DNA of 64,000 nucleotides from Candidatus Methanomassiliicoccus intestinalis Issoire-Mx1 (GTDB lineage Archaea; Thermoplasmatota; Thermoplasmata; Methanomassiliicoccales; Methanomassiliicoccaceae), in contig NC_021353.1 of the NCBI RefSeq assembly GCF_000404225.1, positions 1,116,001 to 1,180,000 of the forward strand, read 5' to 3'. Of the stretch, positions 50,001-59,544 are shown one piece after another; positions within the stretch are counted from its first letter, which is position 1, and the number at the start of each line of letters is the position of its first letter. Below the pieces are notes generated by a model. It ran no database searches and was not told the DNA's origin. It saw only the letters and a program-made list of their open reading frames with translations. The position numbers and the translations under genes were made by a program.

Positions 50001-53000
50001 ATTTTTCAATCCTATCTCAGCATTGCCGTCGATGATTACCAGAGTGTTTCCTACCGCTCCTGAAACTGCACTTTCCGAGTGGCCTTCTCCTCCGCCGAAG
50101 ACGCTTGACCTTACAAATCCTGAAATGAATACGATCGAGTCTTTTCCTGAGTAAATTGCTGATTCTTCATCAAAACTGCCGAGAATGCCGAGCTTGCCGC
50201 CGCCGAAGACTGATTTGAGAACAACTGCATCATTGATGAATACGCGCGTCGCTGCTGAAGAAAGTTTACCATCGCTGTCGCCGACAAGATCGCCTGTAAC
50301 TCTCCCGTATAAAGTGCTGGAGAGAATTGCCTCTTTCTTAGTTACGATATTGCTGCCGCCGATGTCAGCATGCCTGCTCTGTCCTTTGATTAAACCTTCT
50401 CCTCCGCCGTAAACTTCACCGCCTATGCGGATGTTAGAGTCAGTATTTTTTGAAGTGCTTGATGGACCGCTTTCTTTTCCGGAAATAACCACGTTCGCCG
50501 GTCCGTAGATGGTAGCATAACCATATTCTATAAGTGAGTCAAGAGCAGCATGAGGCTCAGAATCAGAGCTGTTGGTGTTGGCCATAACCGCTGAAGGAAT
50601 GTCTCCTCCCTGTCCTCCGCCGAAGACATTGCCGATACGCTCTGCATAATCATCAGCCGTACTGGTTTGTCCAGGGTGTCCGATGATTACTTTTTTGTTT
50701 GTATCAGTGGAAATTATCGAAACGTTTGATGAGACGTTTGGAGTTTGTAATTCGTAACTAAATAATCTATTATTATCTGAATCAAATGCTCCGACTGAGC
50801 CCATCTCTCCTCCGCCGTAGACATTGCCGTGAACTCCCACTGATGAGTGCGTCATTTCCGATACATCTATCGAGGCAGGAGCATGACCTATGTACACGTG
50901 AGTTGAACCTGCTACAACTGCATTAGGACCATATCCTCCGCCGAAGACATTGCCGGTAGAGAGTGATTGTAAATCATCTGATCCGACTTTTCCTCCGATG
51001 ATAACTACATTTGTTTCAGCAAGATTGTCAGAGCCTGTGATGACATATTTTCCTCCATTCGCGCCGATAGTAACGTTTCCTACCAGTCCGTATGCTCCTC
51101 CGCCGTAGACGCTGCCGACTCCCGGTCCTTCGAAAACAGAGACTGCTGCGTCTCCCAGCACATCCATAACCATGATGTCAGAGTCATCCTTTGCCTGAGA
51201 AGTATTGAACTGCGGATTGCAGATCCATTTCTTGACGAAGTGGGTTGAATCGTTGGTAGAATATTCAAACATCAATTTTGTACCGTATGCTACGGTGTAT
51301 GTCTGAGAGCTTGATGGATTATTATTAATAGGACTTAAGTTTTCAATCAGAGTCTTATCAGCAGTTTCGCTCACTCCGGATTTCAGAACTGGAGTTGTCA
51401 GATTATAGACTTTGATGGTTCCGTAAAGCGGTTTATTTACAGTGATTGTATACGTGTTGGAAAGTTTGACTGATACGTTCTGCTCTTCAGCCGATACCGT
51501 CACAGTCGCGGTGTTCTTATCAGATGAAGTGACTCCGGTCCAACTTGTTACATAATATCCTTCGTCTGTCGGAGATGAATATGTGAGCGTTAATTTTTTA
51601 CCTACGGGAGCAGCGTAGATCAAATTGCCGGTGGCACTGCCCTCTGCCGGAAGAGGCGTACCGTTCAATGAAACGCTTATTACTCCCACGGTTGGCTGCT
51701 CTACGTAGACCGTCTTGTACTGATCGATTTCATTGGCATAAATTGTCGATTTGTCATTTGAGACTATGTGTGTGATTGTTTTGTTTGATGTATTTTCAAT
51801 TTTAGAAGCTGCGCTTGATGTATTGAAGTACTGATACCATTCAGGACTGTATCTGTTTCTGCTGTCGGTATGAGTTATGATTATTTTACTGTCTTTAGCT
51901 ACTTCATAAATATCATATTTGTATGTGCTGCCGTCATTTGAAACAGTACTTGTCGGGTTCAGTAATGTCTCTTTTCCTGCTTCACCGGTTTTAATACTCA
52001 GTGACCCGTGCTGCGGATGAGCAAGAGCGATAAGATGGTTATTTTCGTCAGTTTTGCTGCCGAATTTATTATTAGCAAGTGCCGGGGGAGTGTATTCTGC
52101 ATTCTCATTTTCTGAAAGCACAATGCTGCTGTTATCAGAGAGATTAATATATTCAGGATTAGTTTTATTCAATTCATCAGAGTTTAAGGGAACTGCCTGA
52201 TCTGCTGCACCGATCTGCGTTACTGTAGTTTCGATCATATTGTTAGAATAATTAGGATTTGATTCTCCTGCAATGATTACATTTGTTTTTCCTACTGCTC
52301 CTGCAAGAGTGTTTACAGGACTGCCCATTCCTCCGCCGTAAACATTATAGTATATTGTACCGCCGTCGATTTTTACTGTTGTTTCTCCGCCGGTGAATTT
52401 CATTGATCTTGTATCAACAGACCCGGCTTCGCCTTGAATTTCACATCTGCCTACTAATCCCAGCTCTCCTCCGCCGAAGACGCTGCCTTTGATGAGAATG
52501 CCTGTGAGTGTTTTTGAGCTGGTAGATACTGACGTCTTATCTCCTACTGAACCGAGAATGAGATCGTCGGGAGCAGTTGCTCTTTGTCCATGTCCTCCGC
52601 CGTAGACGCTGCCGAGTACTGTTACTTTCGTTGCGGTATCACCTGCAGAAGCTCCGATAAGTTCTACATTCGTTTCTCCGCCAGTAAGAACTTTGTATTT
52701 AGTCCCTTGAACAGGATTGCCTACTGCGCCTAACTCTCCTCCACCATAGACGCTGAATACAGTTCCGCCGGAGATTGTTACATCAGTACTTGCAGTAACT
52801 GAAGCATTTGCTCCATATCCTCCGCCGTAAATGTTAGTTTTATTTTCAGTCTTATTTTCATTTAAATTATAAACTGCAACTGATGATGTTCCCAGAGCAG
52901 CTCTGGCGCCATATGTTATGCTGAACTTTAAAGAATAAGTGTTTGTTTTAGTTCCGCGGTCCTCGATCTGCTCCATCGATAGATTATTTTTATCATAAGT

Positions 53001-55801
53001 CAGTAAGAATCCGCTGACAAACCCGTTCTCTCCTCCGCCGTAAATGCTGCCGTTTACTGTCGGAGAGTTTGAACTGCCACCGATTTTAACGCTTGTTGAT
53101 GACCCTACTGCACCTACTGTAATATCTTTAGACTCTCCCATTCCTCCGCCGAAGACGCTGCCTGTGACTGTTCCGCTCTGAATGTTTACTGAAGTCTTTC
53201 CGCCGCCAGCATCGCCGCTAAGAGTATACTGAGGAGCTGCGCTGGTATCAGGAAGCTGGCTGATATTTCCTACAACGCTGTAACTGCCTCCGCCGTAGAC
53301 GTTCTTCACAATTGCTGCATTACCTAGAACATTAACTGTTGCAGTTCCTGTGACTGACGCTACCTCTACAAATCCTCTGTTCCATGATTCCCAGGTGTTT
53401 AGATCAAGCTTGGATGAAAAAGAATTACCATAACTGATTGCAACTGCATTGCTGTAAATTACTTCCTCTGTACCAACAACTGTCATCTTTAATCTGATGT
53501 ATCCTGAGTTATACCCAGCACTGCTAATATCAAAACTGCTAGAAGTAGCATTAGTTATGTCAGTAAATTCGGCGCTGCTCCCAGTACAGTACTGCCACTG
53601 ATATGTTGCCACATCAATGCCGAGATCTGCGTTATCGGCTAGATTATACAAACGAGAATAAATTGTAGAACTTCCAAAAGTTTCTCCGTTCAATCCGCCG
53701 ATCCACACTGATTTGCTGACTCCTTTGCCTGCGCCGAAAACGTTTCCTTCTATCGTTGCACTATCTTGAATCTGCACTGTTGTGCTTCCTGTCACTTTTG
53801 CTACATCCTCGTGACCTGAAGAGTCAGTGCTTATACCTCCATCTTTATTATTAGTGGTATCAAAATAGTGATCAGATGAGCGTGATAATCCTTTTCCTCC
53901 TCCGTAGATGCTTCCTGATACTGCTGCATTGCCGATGACAACTTTAGTGCTTCCAGTAACGTAAGATTTTCCAGTAGAGTCGCTCCATCCACTTCCACTA
54001 TTGTTCGAAGAGTCGTCTTTGCCGCCTGAGCCTCCGCCGTAGACACTGCAGTTTATTGTAACAGGCTTTACTGGATCATTACTTCCTATTTTTATCGTGA
54101 TTGTTTCTGTTGAGTCTTTATTGTCAGGACTTTGCACTGATCCTCTGTATCCTCCGCCATAAATTCCTGCTTCTTTAGCATAATAATAAGAAGTCTTAGA
54201 TCCGAGAGGATCGTTGGTTATTGTGTTTTTATCACCAAAACTTCCGCCGGTAATTGTTATTGCAATCTTGCCGAATACTGAAGGTTCTGCAGGGAGCGCC
54301 CAGAAGTCATATCCTCCTCCGCATAAACTGTAAATGTTTCCGCCTGTGACTTTTATCTCGATGTTGCCGTCGACAGGATGATGTTTTGCATCTGTGTTTC
54401 CATCTTTTACACCACCATAAAGATAGTCTATCTTTCCATTTACAACAGATACTTGAACTACTGTTTTACCCTCTCCTTTTCCTACTGAATTCCCACCACT
54501 TCTCTGAGCTCCGTTGAGATAACTTACATAACCGCCTGTAACTTCAGTAGAGTTAGAATCAGAATTGCTGCTTCTTCCGCCGCCGAGCAGTTCCATGATT
54601 GTTCCGCTGTTTACCTGAATGTTAGTATTTGCAGCATTAGCACCATAACTGCTGCCATATACAGCAAAGATGGTCGGACCAGTGCTGCCAGTGCTTCCTA
54701 TTGAAACATAAGTATCACTTACAGAACCAGAATTTCCTCCTCCGAAGACTGAAGAAAAAGTACCTGACTGCACGACAACATGTGTTGCATTTGTTATCGA
54801 TGAAGTATTGCTGCCCCCAAAGAGAATGAACCCGACATGTGTTGTACCAGGGTCATCATTTACCCTCTGATACCAATTATCAGTGGTTATTCCTCCAGAA
54901 TAATCTGTATCGACATTTTCACCGATTATCAGCCTGTGGCCGTTAGCATACAATCCCTTAGAAAATTCATTATATCCCATCGCAGGTGTAGATAAAGTGA
55001 TGTTTTTGAAATAAATGTCACCACTTAATCCTGTGCCTGCGGGAATGCTTAGTGTATGTTTAGATCCATTATATGTCCCATCGATAGTAACATTATACAC
55101 TCCAGAATAATTAGTGGGATTGAAGTTAGTCTTCAACACTACAATATTGGTGAAAACAGTTCCTTCTCCATTAAAAGCAGCACAGGCTGTTGATAAATTA
55201 TGATAGGGCCTATTAGGGTTATCTAACGATCCTGAATACCCACCAGAGCTAGACAGATATGCATAATGAGGCGTATCCCACAGAGCTTCTAAAGTCAGTA
55301 CAAGTCCTGATTTATCAGGAGTTGTGATTGCGAGAACTCCGTTACCAGAATCATATGCGTACGAAATGTACGAAATGGATTCTGACTGATTGTAAGTGAT
55401 CGTTATGCCGTCTCCAGGCATGACTCTGATCGGACCCTTCTCATCGCTTAGATATTTCCTCGGAGTGTCGTTTCCAGATGTTACGACATACCACCCGTTG
55501 AATACCTTATCAGTCGGTGCAGTCCAGTTCCAAGCAGAAGAATACATCTGCACCACTGTTGAATTGAGATTTGTTGATACTGATTGAGAATCAATAGGAT
55601 AATTGCTGTTTATATAATCAATCTGATAAGAATCAATTGAAATATCTTCACGATTGAGATTCAGTCCTTCGCCTGCGCTCAGACTGTTGTTTTTCCAATA
55701 TTCTGTACCCCCCCCCCCAGAGCTGTCGAGAGAGGCGTAACTAACATCATGAATGCTACTGCTAATGTAAGAACAACTGTTGCTTTTTTACTCAAATTCA
55801 T
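38043..55801 (-). CDS. Giant adhesin-like surface protein (about 5,919 residues), out of frame here
   Basis: From the ATG at 55801 (AGGAGG site 8 nt before) the signal peptide reads MNLSKKATVVLTLAVAFMML, then 11 G (55708-55718) shift the frame. Twelve or nine G would connect it to the 5,837-residue open frame that begins at 55556. Layout by DNA position: dozens of GGG-containing beta-helix-like repeats (x-V-Y/F-GGG) from about 54.9 to 47.7 kb; InlB/Listeria-Bacteroides repeats (GWY, YAKW) about 45.9-42.7 kb with a carboxypeptidase-regulatory-like domain near 44.0 kb; MBG/YDG-like Ig domains 42.6-40.2 kb; four 82-residue repeats 40.2-39.2 kb; more InlB repeats; a membrane helix near 38.3 kb (MIWFIFILFAAFMAAVIASA); and one InlB-like repeat after it. 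Confidence 0.85.
39223..40206. repeat. Four tandem 246-bp repeats in the giant adhesin
   Basis: Exact 246-bp period with units starting at 39223, 39469, 39715 and 39961. They encode 82-residue Ig-like (MBG-type) domains containing EEYNGKPYAPSIQGVEDSNG. I see only a couple of base differences; one changes Pro to Leu in the 39469 unit. Such identity implies recent amplification or homogenisation. Confidence 0.95.
55708..55718. repeat. Poly-C/poly-G tract in the giant adhesin (11 bp)
   Basis: Eleven C on the plus strand, just after the signal-peptide codons (PLSTALGGG). Gain of one base restores about 5,919 codons. Confidence 0.9.
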
Positions 55802-55886
55802 TCACGATGCCTCCTAGATTCTGAAAAATAAATTGAATAAATGATAATTGTGAAACTTGAGAGTGATTATTGAGGGAAATCCTTCT

Positions 55887-55897
55887 CCCCCCCCCCC
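55887..55897. repeat. Third poly-C/poly-G tract, upstream of the giant adhesin (11 bp)
   Basis: Eleven C, 86-96 bp upstream of the giant gene's ATG, in AT-rich DNA. It lies outside the adhesin frame, so any effect would be on transcription or the leader. With 10 or 13 bases a short upstream frame would run through to overlap the adhesin start. Confidence 0.85.
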
Positions 55898-56507
55898 GTC
55901 AGGAATGATCTTGAGACTTTCGAGTGATTTGATTCATTTGTTATTGCTGATTTTATTTTATTCATTCCTGCGTTCATGATTATTCAGACCTTCTTGATTT
56001 GCTGCTGTTTTTGTTCGTTCTTGTCTGAAATTGTTTCTGCATGTTTTAAAGCGAAGTGTTCAGAAATGCTTGTTTTGATATTTTTGAATCAGAACTTTCT
56101 GAAATTTCTGAACTCTTCTTTTCTTTCTTTTTATTTTTATGTTGTTTTCTGCATCAGCGTAATACTAATCATTAAGTTATTATCTATTCACTGCTGCACT
56201 TCATTTTTTTAATATCTTGAATTAGATTAACTGCTGCTAATGGTATAAATAAACTATTGCTAAATAATTGATAGAGTATATTAGTTTTTTATAAATCGAG
56301 AATTTATTTATATAGGCTGCTGTTCCTGCAGATCTTGAAACTGTTTCGAAATAACATTAAAAGTTAATGTTTTAAATTGTTTTGTATACACCTGGATATG
56401 TTCTCCAGTCATTTGAATGAATTTAGAATGTATCACATTCAGTAAATGCTGATGAGAATATATTTCTCAGAGATAGTACTGAATATTTTAAAGAAAAAAT
56501 GATTGAA
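55898..56507. other. AT-rich stretch without recognisable genes
   Basis: No frame with coding character is visible on either strand. The longest plus frame (55976-56212) is low-complexity Phe/Cys/Ser. At its edge, 56508-56517 can pair with 56556-56565 (10 bp), but this overlaps a small minus-strand ORF. Confidence 0.5.
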
Positions 56508-56545
56508 GCGAAGTTGCTTGTTTAAATCATGCAGAAGTTCATTTA

Positions 56546-56695
56546 TCAAGCTGATGCAGCTTCGCAGTATGAGTATGAAATCATACACTCACGAACGATA
56601 TACTGATTGATTATTTCTCTCTCATCAGCAGGAATGATGTTGAGAATAATTGATGCATCATTTTCGATTGATGATTTATTCGATTCATAATGCAT
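56546..56695 (-). CDS. Small hypothetical protein, 49 residues
   Basis: Reads MHYESNKSSIENDASIILNI then IPADEREIINQYIVRECM, an amphipathic helical pattern. An AGGAAG ribosome site lies 8 nt before the ATG. It overlaps the preceding 45-residue ORF by 11 bp, so translation is likely coupled. I do not recognise a family. It is the last of three packed minus-strand ORFs. Confidence 0.45.
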   Translation of the reverse strand: MHYESNKSSIENDASIILNIIPADEREIINQYIVRECMISYSYCEAASA

Positions 56696-56822
56696 GTTGA
56701 TTCACTTCCTTTTCTTCCTGAAGCTTTGATTCTAATTCAATCTCACTTTCTGAAACTTCGTTCTTATTGATGATTGATTCTTCAAATGCAGGTATGAGTC
56801 CTTCCTGAAATGTTATTATCAC
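56685..56822 (-). CDS. Small acidic hypothetical ORF, 45 codons, GTG start
   Basis: Reads IITFQEGLIPAFEESIINKN and ends with a Glu-rich helix SESEIELESKLQEEKE. It overlaps the 3' part of the zinc-knuckle ORF in another frame. It may be the true C-terminus of that protein reached by a frameshift, or a coupled gene. No family recognised. Confidence 0.35.
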   Translation of the reverse strand: MIITFQEGLIPAFEESIINKNEVSESEIELESKLQEEKEVNQHAL

Positions 56823-56940
56823 TCATCAAATGAAGTTTCAAATGAGTTTTGTCGCAGAAATATGATTCTCTGACACATGCAGGGCACTGTATGTAATGGT
56901 GAGAGCGCCGGCTCGCACCATTATGTTTAGCTAGACTCAT
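56782..56940 (-). CDS. Small zinc-finger-like protein, 52 residues
   Basis: Contains CPACVRESYFCDKTHLKLH, a C-x2-C-x10-H-x3-H pattern close to a C2H2 finger. I start at the ATG at 56940 (MSLAKHNG). The segment CPACVRES recurs in a second, broken copy at 58054-58101. Between start and finger, an imperfect 28-bp palindrome (56895-56922) appears inserted relative to the second copy. Probably a small DNA- or RNA-binding protein of a former mobile element. Confidence 0.45.
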   Translation of the reverse strand: MSLAKHNGASRRSHHYIQCPACVRESYFCDKTHLKLHLMSDNNISGRTHTCI

Positions 56941-57267
56941 ATTTTTTAGGCCAATCGAAAGGAAAATTGTACAAACCCTTTTCTTTTTTTCTGATGGATG
57001 AATGATGTACAAACACGTTTGATCCAACATGGTTTAATGACGTTCTAAAAACTAAGATGGAGTTGTCGACTCAGATGTCTTTTAGCACAGATCAGAAATA
57101 TCAAATAGCTATTGATGCGGAAGTATGATTTATCGTACATGAAAAATAGAAAGTTGAAAAGTTAGAAAGGCAGAAATTAGAGAACAAAATAATTAAATAT
57201 AGGAAATCTTGAAAAATGCCTCCTGAAATGTAAAAAATATACGTCTGGCTAGTCAATAATAATAAGT

Positions 57268-57276
57268 AATATATAG
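57268..57276 (+). promoter_or_regulatory. TATA element before structured RNA copy B
   Basis: TAATATATA-type box about 35 nt before the first paired base of the RNA candidate at 57310, the spacing expected for its own transcription start. Confidence 0.55.
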
Positions 57277-57309
57277 ATAAAAGTCATACAGATATTGCCT
57301 GTTAGGAAT

Positions 57310-57523
57310 CCAAACCTGCTAGGAGGAGGTTTGGTAGCTAACCTTCTAGCAGGTTTGGGCCTTTGGCAGGAGGTGAAAATATAAGCCTCACTGTTCGGGT
57401 TCAATTGATAATAAACTCCGTGAAAGTGGAGTTCATTATCAAGCTTTGAGTTCTAGTAAAACTCAAAGCAAACTCTGAGACTTTATGTCTCCGTCTCCCT
57501 TTCGGGGGACGTTCTTCCTCCTG
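57310..57523 (+). ncRNA. Structured RNA candidate, copy B
   Basis: Same architecture as 7036-7257 with largely different helix bases. P1 pairs 57310-57322 with 57346-57358 (13 bp) and carries GGTAGCTAACC at 57333-57343. The conserved strand CCTTTGGCAGGAGGTGAAA (57360-57378) pairs through CAGGAGG (57367-57373) with CCTCCTG (57517-57523). Enclosed hairpins are 57405-57442, 57443-57469 (10 bp) and 57492-57511 (8 bp with TTTC loop). The last has a T-G pair valid only on the plus strand. A TATA box sits just upstream. No known RNA family recognised. Confidence 0.75.
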
Positions 57524-57579
57524 ATAATCCCTAATTGTTTTTGATGCTTAAAATAGTTTTGAATCTAAGAGTCTGTTGA

Positions 57580-57807
57580 TTAAGTCTTCAACATCCTTAG
57601 GTGTTTTTCACCTTTTTGCTCTTCCAGAGTTTTCAATACCGGCTCCACAATCTCTCTGGGTATGAAAGTGTAGACCGCATAAAGAAGCCTGATAACATCT
57701 TCAGCGACCTCAAAGCCGTTTTTATTAGTTATTCATTGGAAAAGAGTAAGTCTTAAACATGTGTCGTCAGGCAGGGCAAAGTCTTTTTTACTCTTGTGGG
57801 CGTGATT
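57580..57807 (-). pseudogene. Decayed small gene with internal TGA
   Basis: One frame reads KSKKDFALPDDTCLRLTLFQ, then TGA at 57733-57735, then NGFEVAEDVIRLLYAVYTFI and PREIVEPVLKTLEEQKGEKH to TAA. Both parts look like genuine globular protein and together give about 73 codons. No start codon is visible. Family unknown. Confidence 0.45.
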
Positions 57808-57847
57808 TTAAGACAGCAGATGCACAAATTTTTACTTTTTTAGATCG

Positions 57848-58030
57848 TTAGTCTTTTGTAGCCAGAGGTCCAGCTTTAGCGATCATCCTGCCATCTTTAA
57901 CATCATATGATAAATATGCAGAAAGCACGAGTTTATCCAGTATTGCACTATCGTTACAATCTACTTCTCTGCCATCAAAATATTTAGTAAAAATACGTTC
58001 TAACTCTTTTCCTTCGCTGATTGTACACAT
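57848..58030 (-). CDS. Small hypothetical protein, 60 residues
   Basis: From the ATG at 58030 it reads MCTISEGKELERIFTKYFDG and ends SYDVKDGRMIAKAGPLATKD, soluble with a helix-strand mix. A GGTGA site lies about 8 nt before this ATG. The frame stays open upstream to 58093 but that part is another frame of the zinc-knuckle fragment, so I use the internal start. Function unknown. Confidence 0.4.
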   Translation of the reverse strand: MCTISEGKELERIFTKYFDGREVDCNDSAILDKLVLSAYLSYDVKDGRMIAKAGPLATKD

Positions 58031-58053
58031 ACTAGATTTCACCCGCCGGGATT

Positions 58054-58101
58054 CTAACCCGATGATTCTCTGACGCATGCAGGGCACTGCCAAAAACTCA
58101 T
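58054..58101 (-). pseudogene. Truncated copy of the zinc-knuckle gene
   Basis: After an AAGGAGG ribosome site, ATG opens MSFWQCPACVRESSG and stops at TAG. The segment QCPACVRES matches the ORF at 56782-56940 at protein and near-exact DNA level (about 25 bp), showing that this module was duplicated and then broken here. Confidence 0.5.
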
Positions 58102-58238
58102 ATCAAAGCCTCCTTTATCATTTCTTCGTTTGATTCTTTCATTCTTTCTTCTTCTAAGTTGTTTCTTTCTTCGTTCGATTCTTTCATTCTGCCTGTCGCA
58201 TATATGCTTTTTATTTCGAGTTTTGAGGTTCTCATCAT
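58098..58238 (-). CDS. Small charged protein, 46 residues
   Basis: Reads MMRTSKLEIKSIYATGRMKE then two copies of RMKESNEE within the next 25 residues, a coiled-coil-like acidic/basic helix. The start is preceded by AGGAG, and its stop overlaps the start of the zinc-knuckle fragment in an ATGA arrangement, typical of real coupled genes. Family unknown. Confidence 0.4.
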   Translation of the reverse strand: MMRTSKLEIKSIYATGRMKESNEERNNLEEERMKESNEEMIKEALI

Positions 58239-59544
58239 AATGTACATCTCCTGTCAGTGAAAACTGACTTTTTTATTTCGTTCAATATTCGATCATTTTA
58301 TTAGACGTTTAATCATTTTAGTTTTGATTACATCGTCTTGTTTTCACTTGCTTCTTCTTGTTTTTCACTGCTTATTATCTACCTCCTTTTCTGTTTTAAA
58401 TTTCATATTTTTCTGCATGATTTAAACAAGCATGAGATCAGTCTGCCGATTGATATTTATAAATTTGACAGGGGGGTGAGTGAAAGTACCTCCCTTGATT
58501 TTTGAAGGAAATTTCAAGTATAATTCGAATGATCAGCATCAAAAGAACAAGAAGAAAAATCGCATTAAAAAGCATGTAAAATGAGGTGAAAGTACCTAGG
58601 AGCAAAAATGAGAGGATAACTGCAGAAATGACAAAACGTGCAGTTCAAAAGTCTTTTAAGAAAACGTTTAATTTAAGATGGCCTAAATCAACAATTATAA
58701 TATCGATAACGAAATACAATAAAATTAATACTTCAACGTTAAATTTGAGATATATTTAAATATCTAAACGGGAAAATCATTAAATATGAATTTCCTGCAG
58801 TGATCGTTTTCGCAAAGGTTGCTTATAATGTGCGCGCGCGTGCGCATACGCATAGCCCCCTGCCCGTCTTTTTAAGTCAAGTTTGCCCCCTTTTCTCTTT
58901 TCGAAATTTTTCAAAAAATCGACGTTTTTTGACGAGAAATTACGCATATAACCTTTCGAATTTCAAGAAGAAAACAGACAGTAATCTGCCTGCTAAAAAC
59001 ACTTAAAACGCTTCATAAACGCCTTCTCCGCCTGCTTTGCGCGCGTACGCGATAAATCACATATGCAAAGCTTAAACGCGTCATTAAATCGATTATAACG
59101 ATCGATGCGATGTGCCTTCCCTTTACCTTCCTAAGCTTTGCAGACTCTCTCAGAAACGCATCTCATTGATCGAGTTAACAACAAAGCTTAACAGCAGTTC
59201 AAAACGGCTTAAAACGCATTGCAGGCAGCATTAGATTGATCAGAAAGCATATGCAGACACTCAACATAGCAGACTGCATTCTCGCGCAACTTCTCGAGAC
59301 TGCGATTTCATCACATACATGTAAAATCAATCAAAAAATCAAACTATTTTGCTCTCATGCTCATTATTCATTTGACTAAAAAACAAAGAAATTATTGTTC
59401 ATTGAAAATGATGAGCTCTGATCGAGACGAACATTAAAATCAAGAAATCTAGCACTCATTTTCCAAAATAATCATTACGTCAAACCGTTAACTCCCCCTT
59501 AACTATAACAAGGATTTACTTGAGAAACCTGTTTGAGTTTATTT
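58239..59544. other. 1.3-kb gene-free, AT-rich stretch with GC-alternating islands
   Basis: No convincing gene on either strand. It contains a 27-nt purely alternating purine-pyrimidine run at 58828-58854, a CGCGTACGCG palindrome at 59042-59051, several TTAAAACGC-like repeats (near 59003, 59063 and 59212), and a GGGGGGT/ACCTCCC hairpin near 58471. Its features would suit a plasmid or provirus replication or control region, but nothing proves it. Confidence 0.45.

Noticed and set aside
55976..56212. 78-codon plus-strand ORF rich in Phe, Cys and Ser
   Set aside because: Composition follows the T-rich DNA; no ribosome site or family likeness.
58123..58189. Short direct repeats (TTCGTTYGATTCTTTCATTC) as a CRISPR or iteron array
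   Set aside because: Only two copies, and they are explained as the repeated RMKESNEE codons of a small minus-strand ORF.
58628..58759. 43-codon basic ORF starting MTKRAVQKSFKKTFN
   Set aside because: No ribosome site, family or coupling to a neighbour; likely chance in AT-rich DNA.
58800..59006. 68-codon plus-strand ORF over the alternating GC tract
   Set aside because: No start signal; translation is low-complexity and driven by the unusual DNA.
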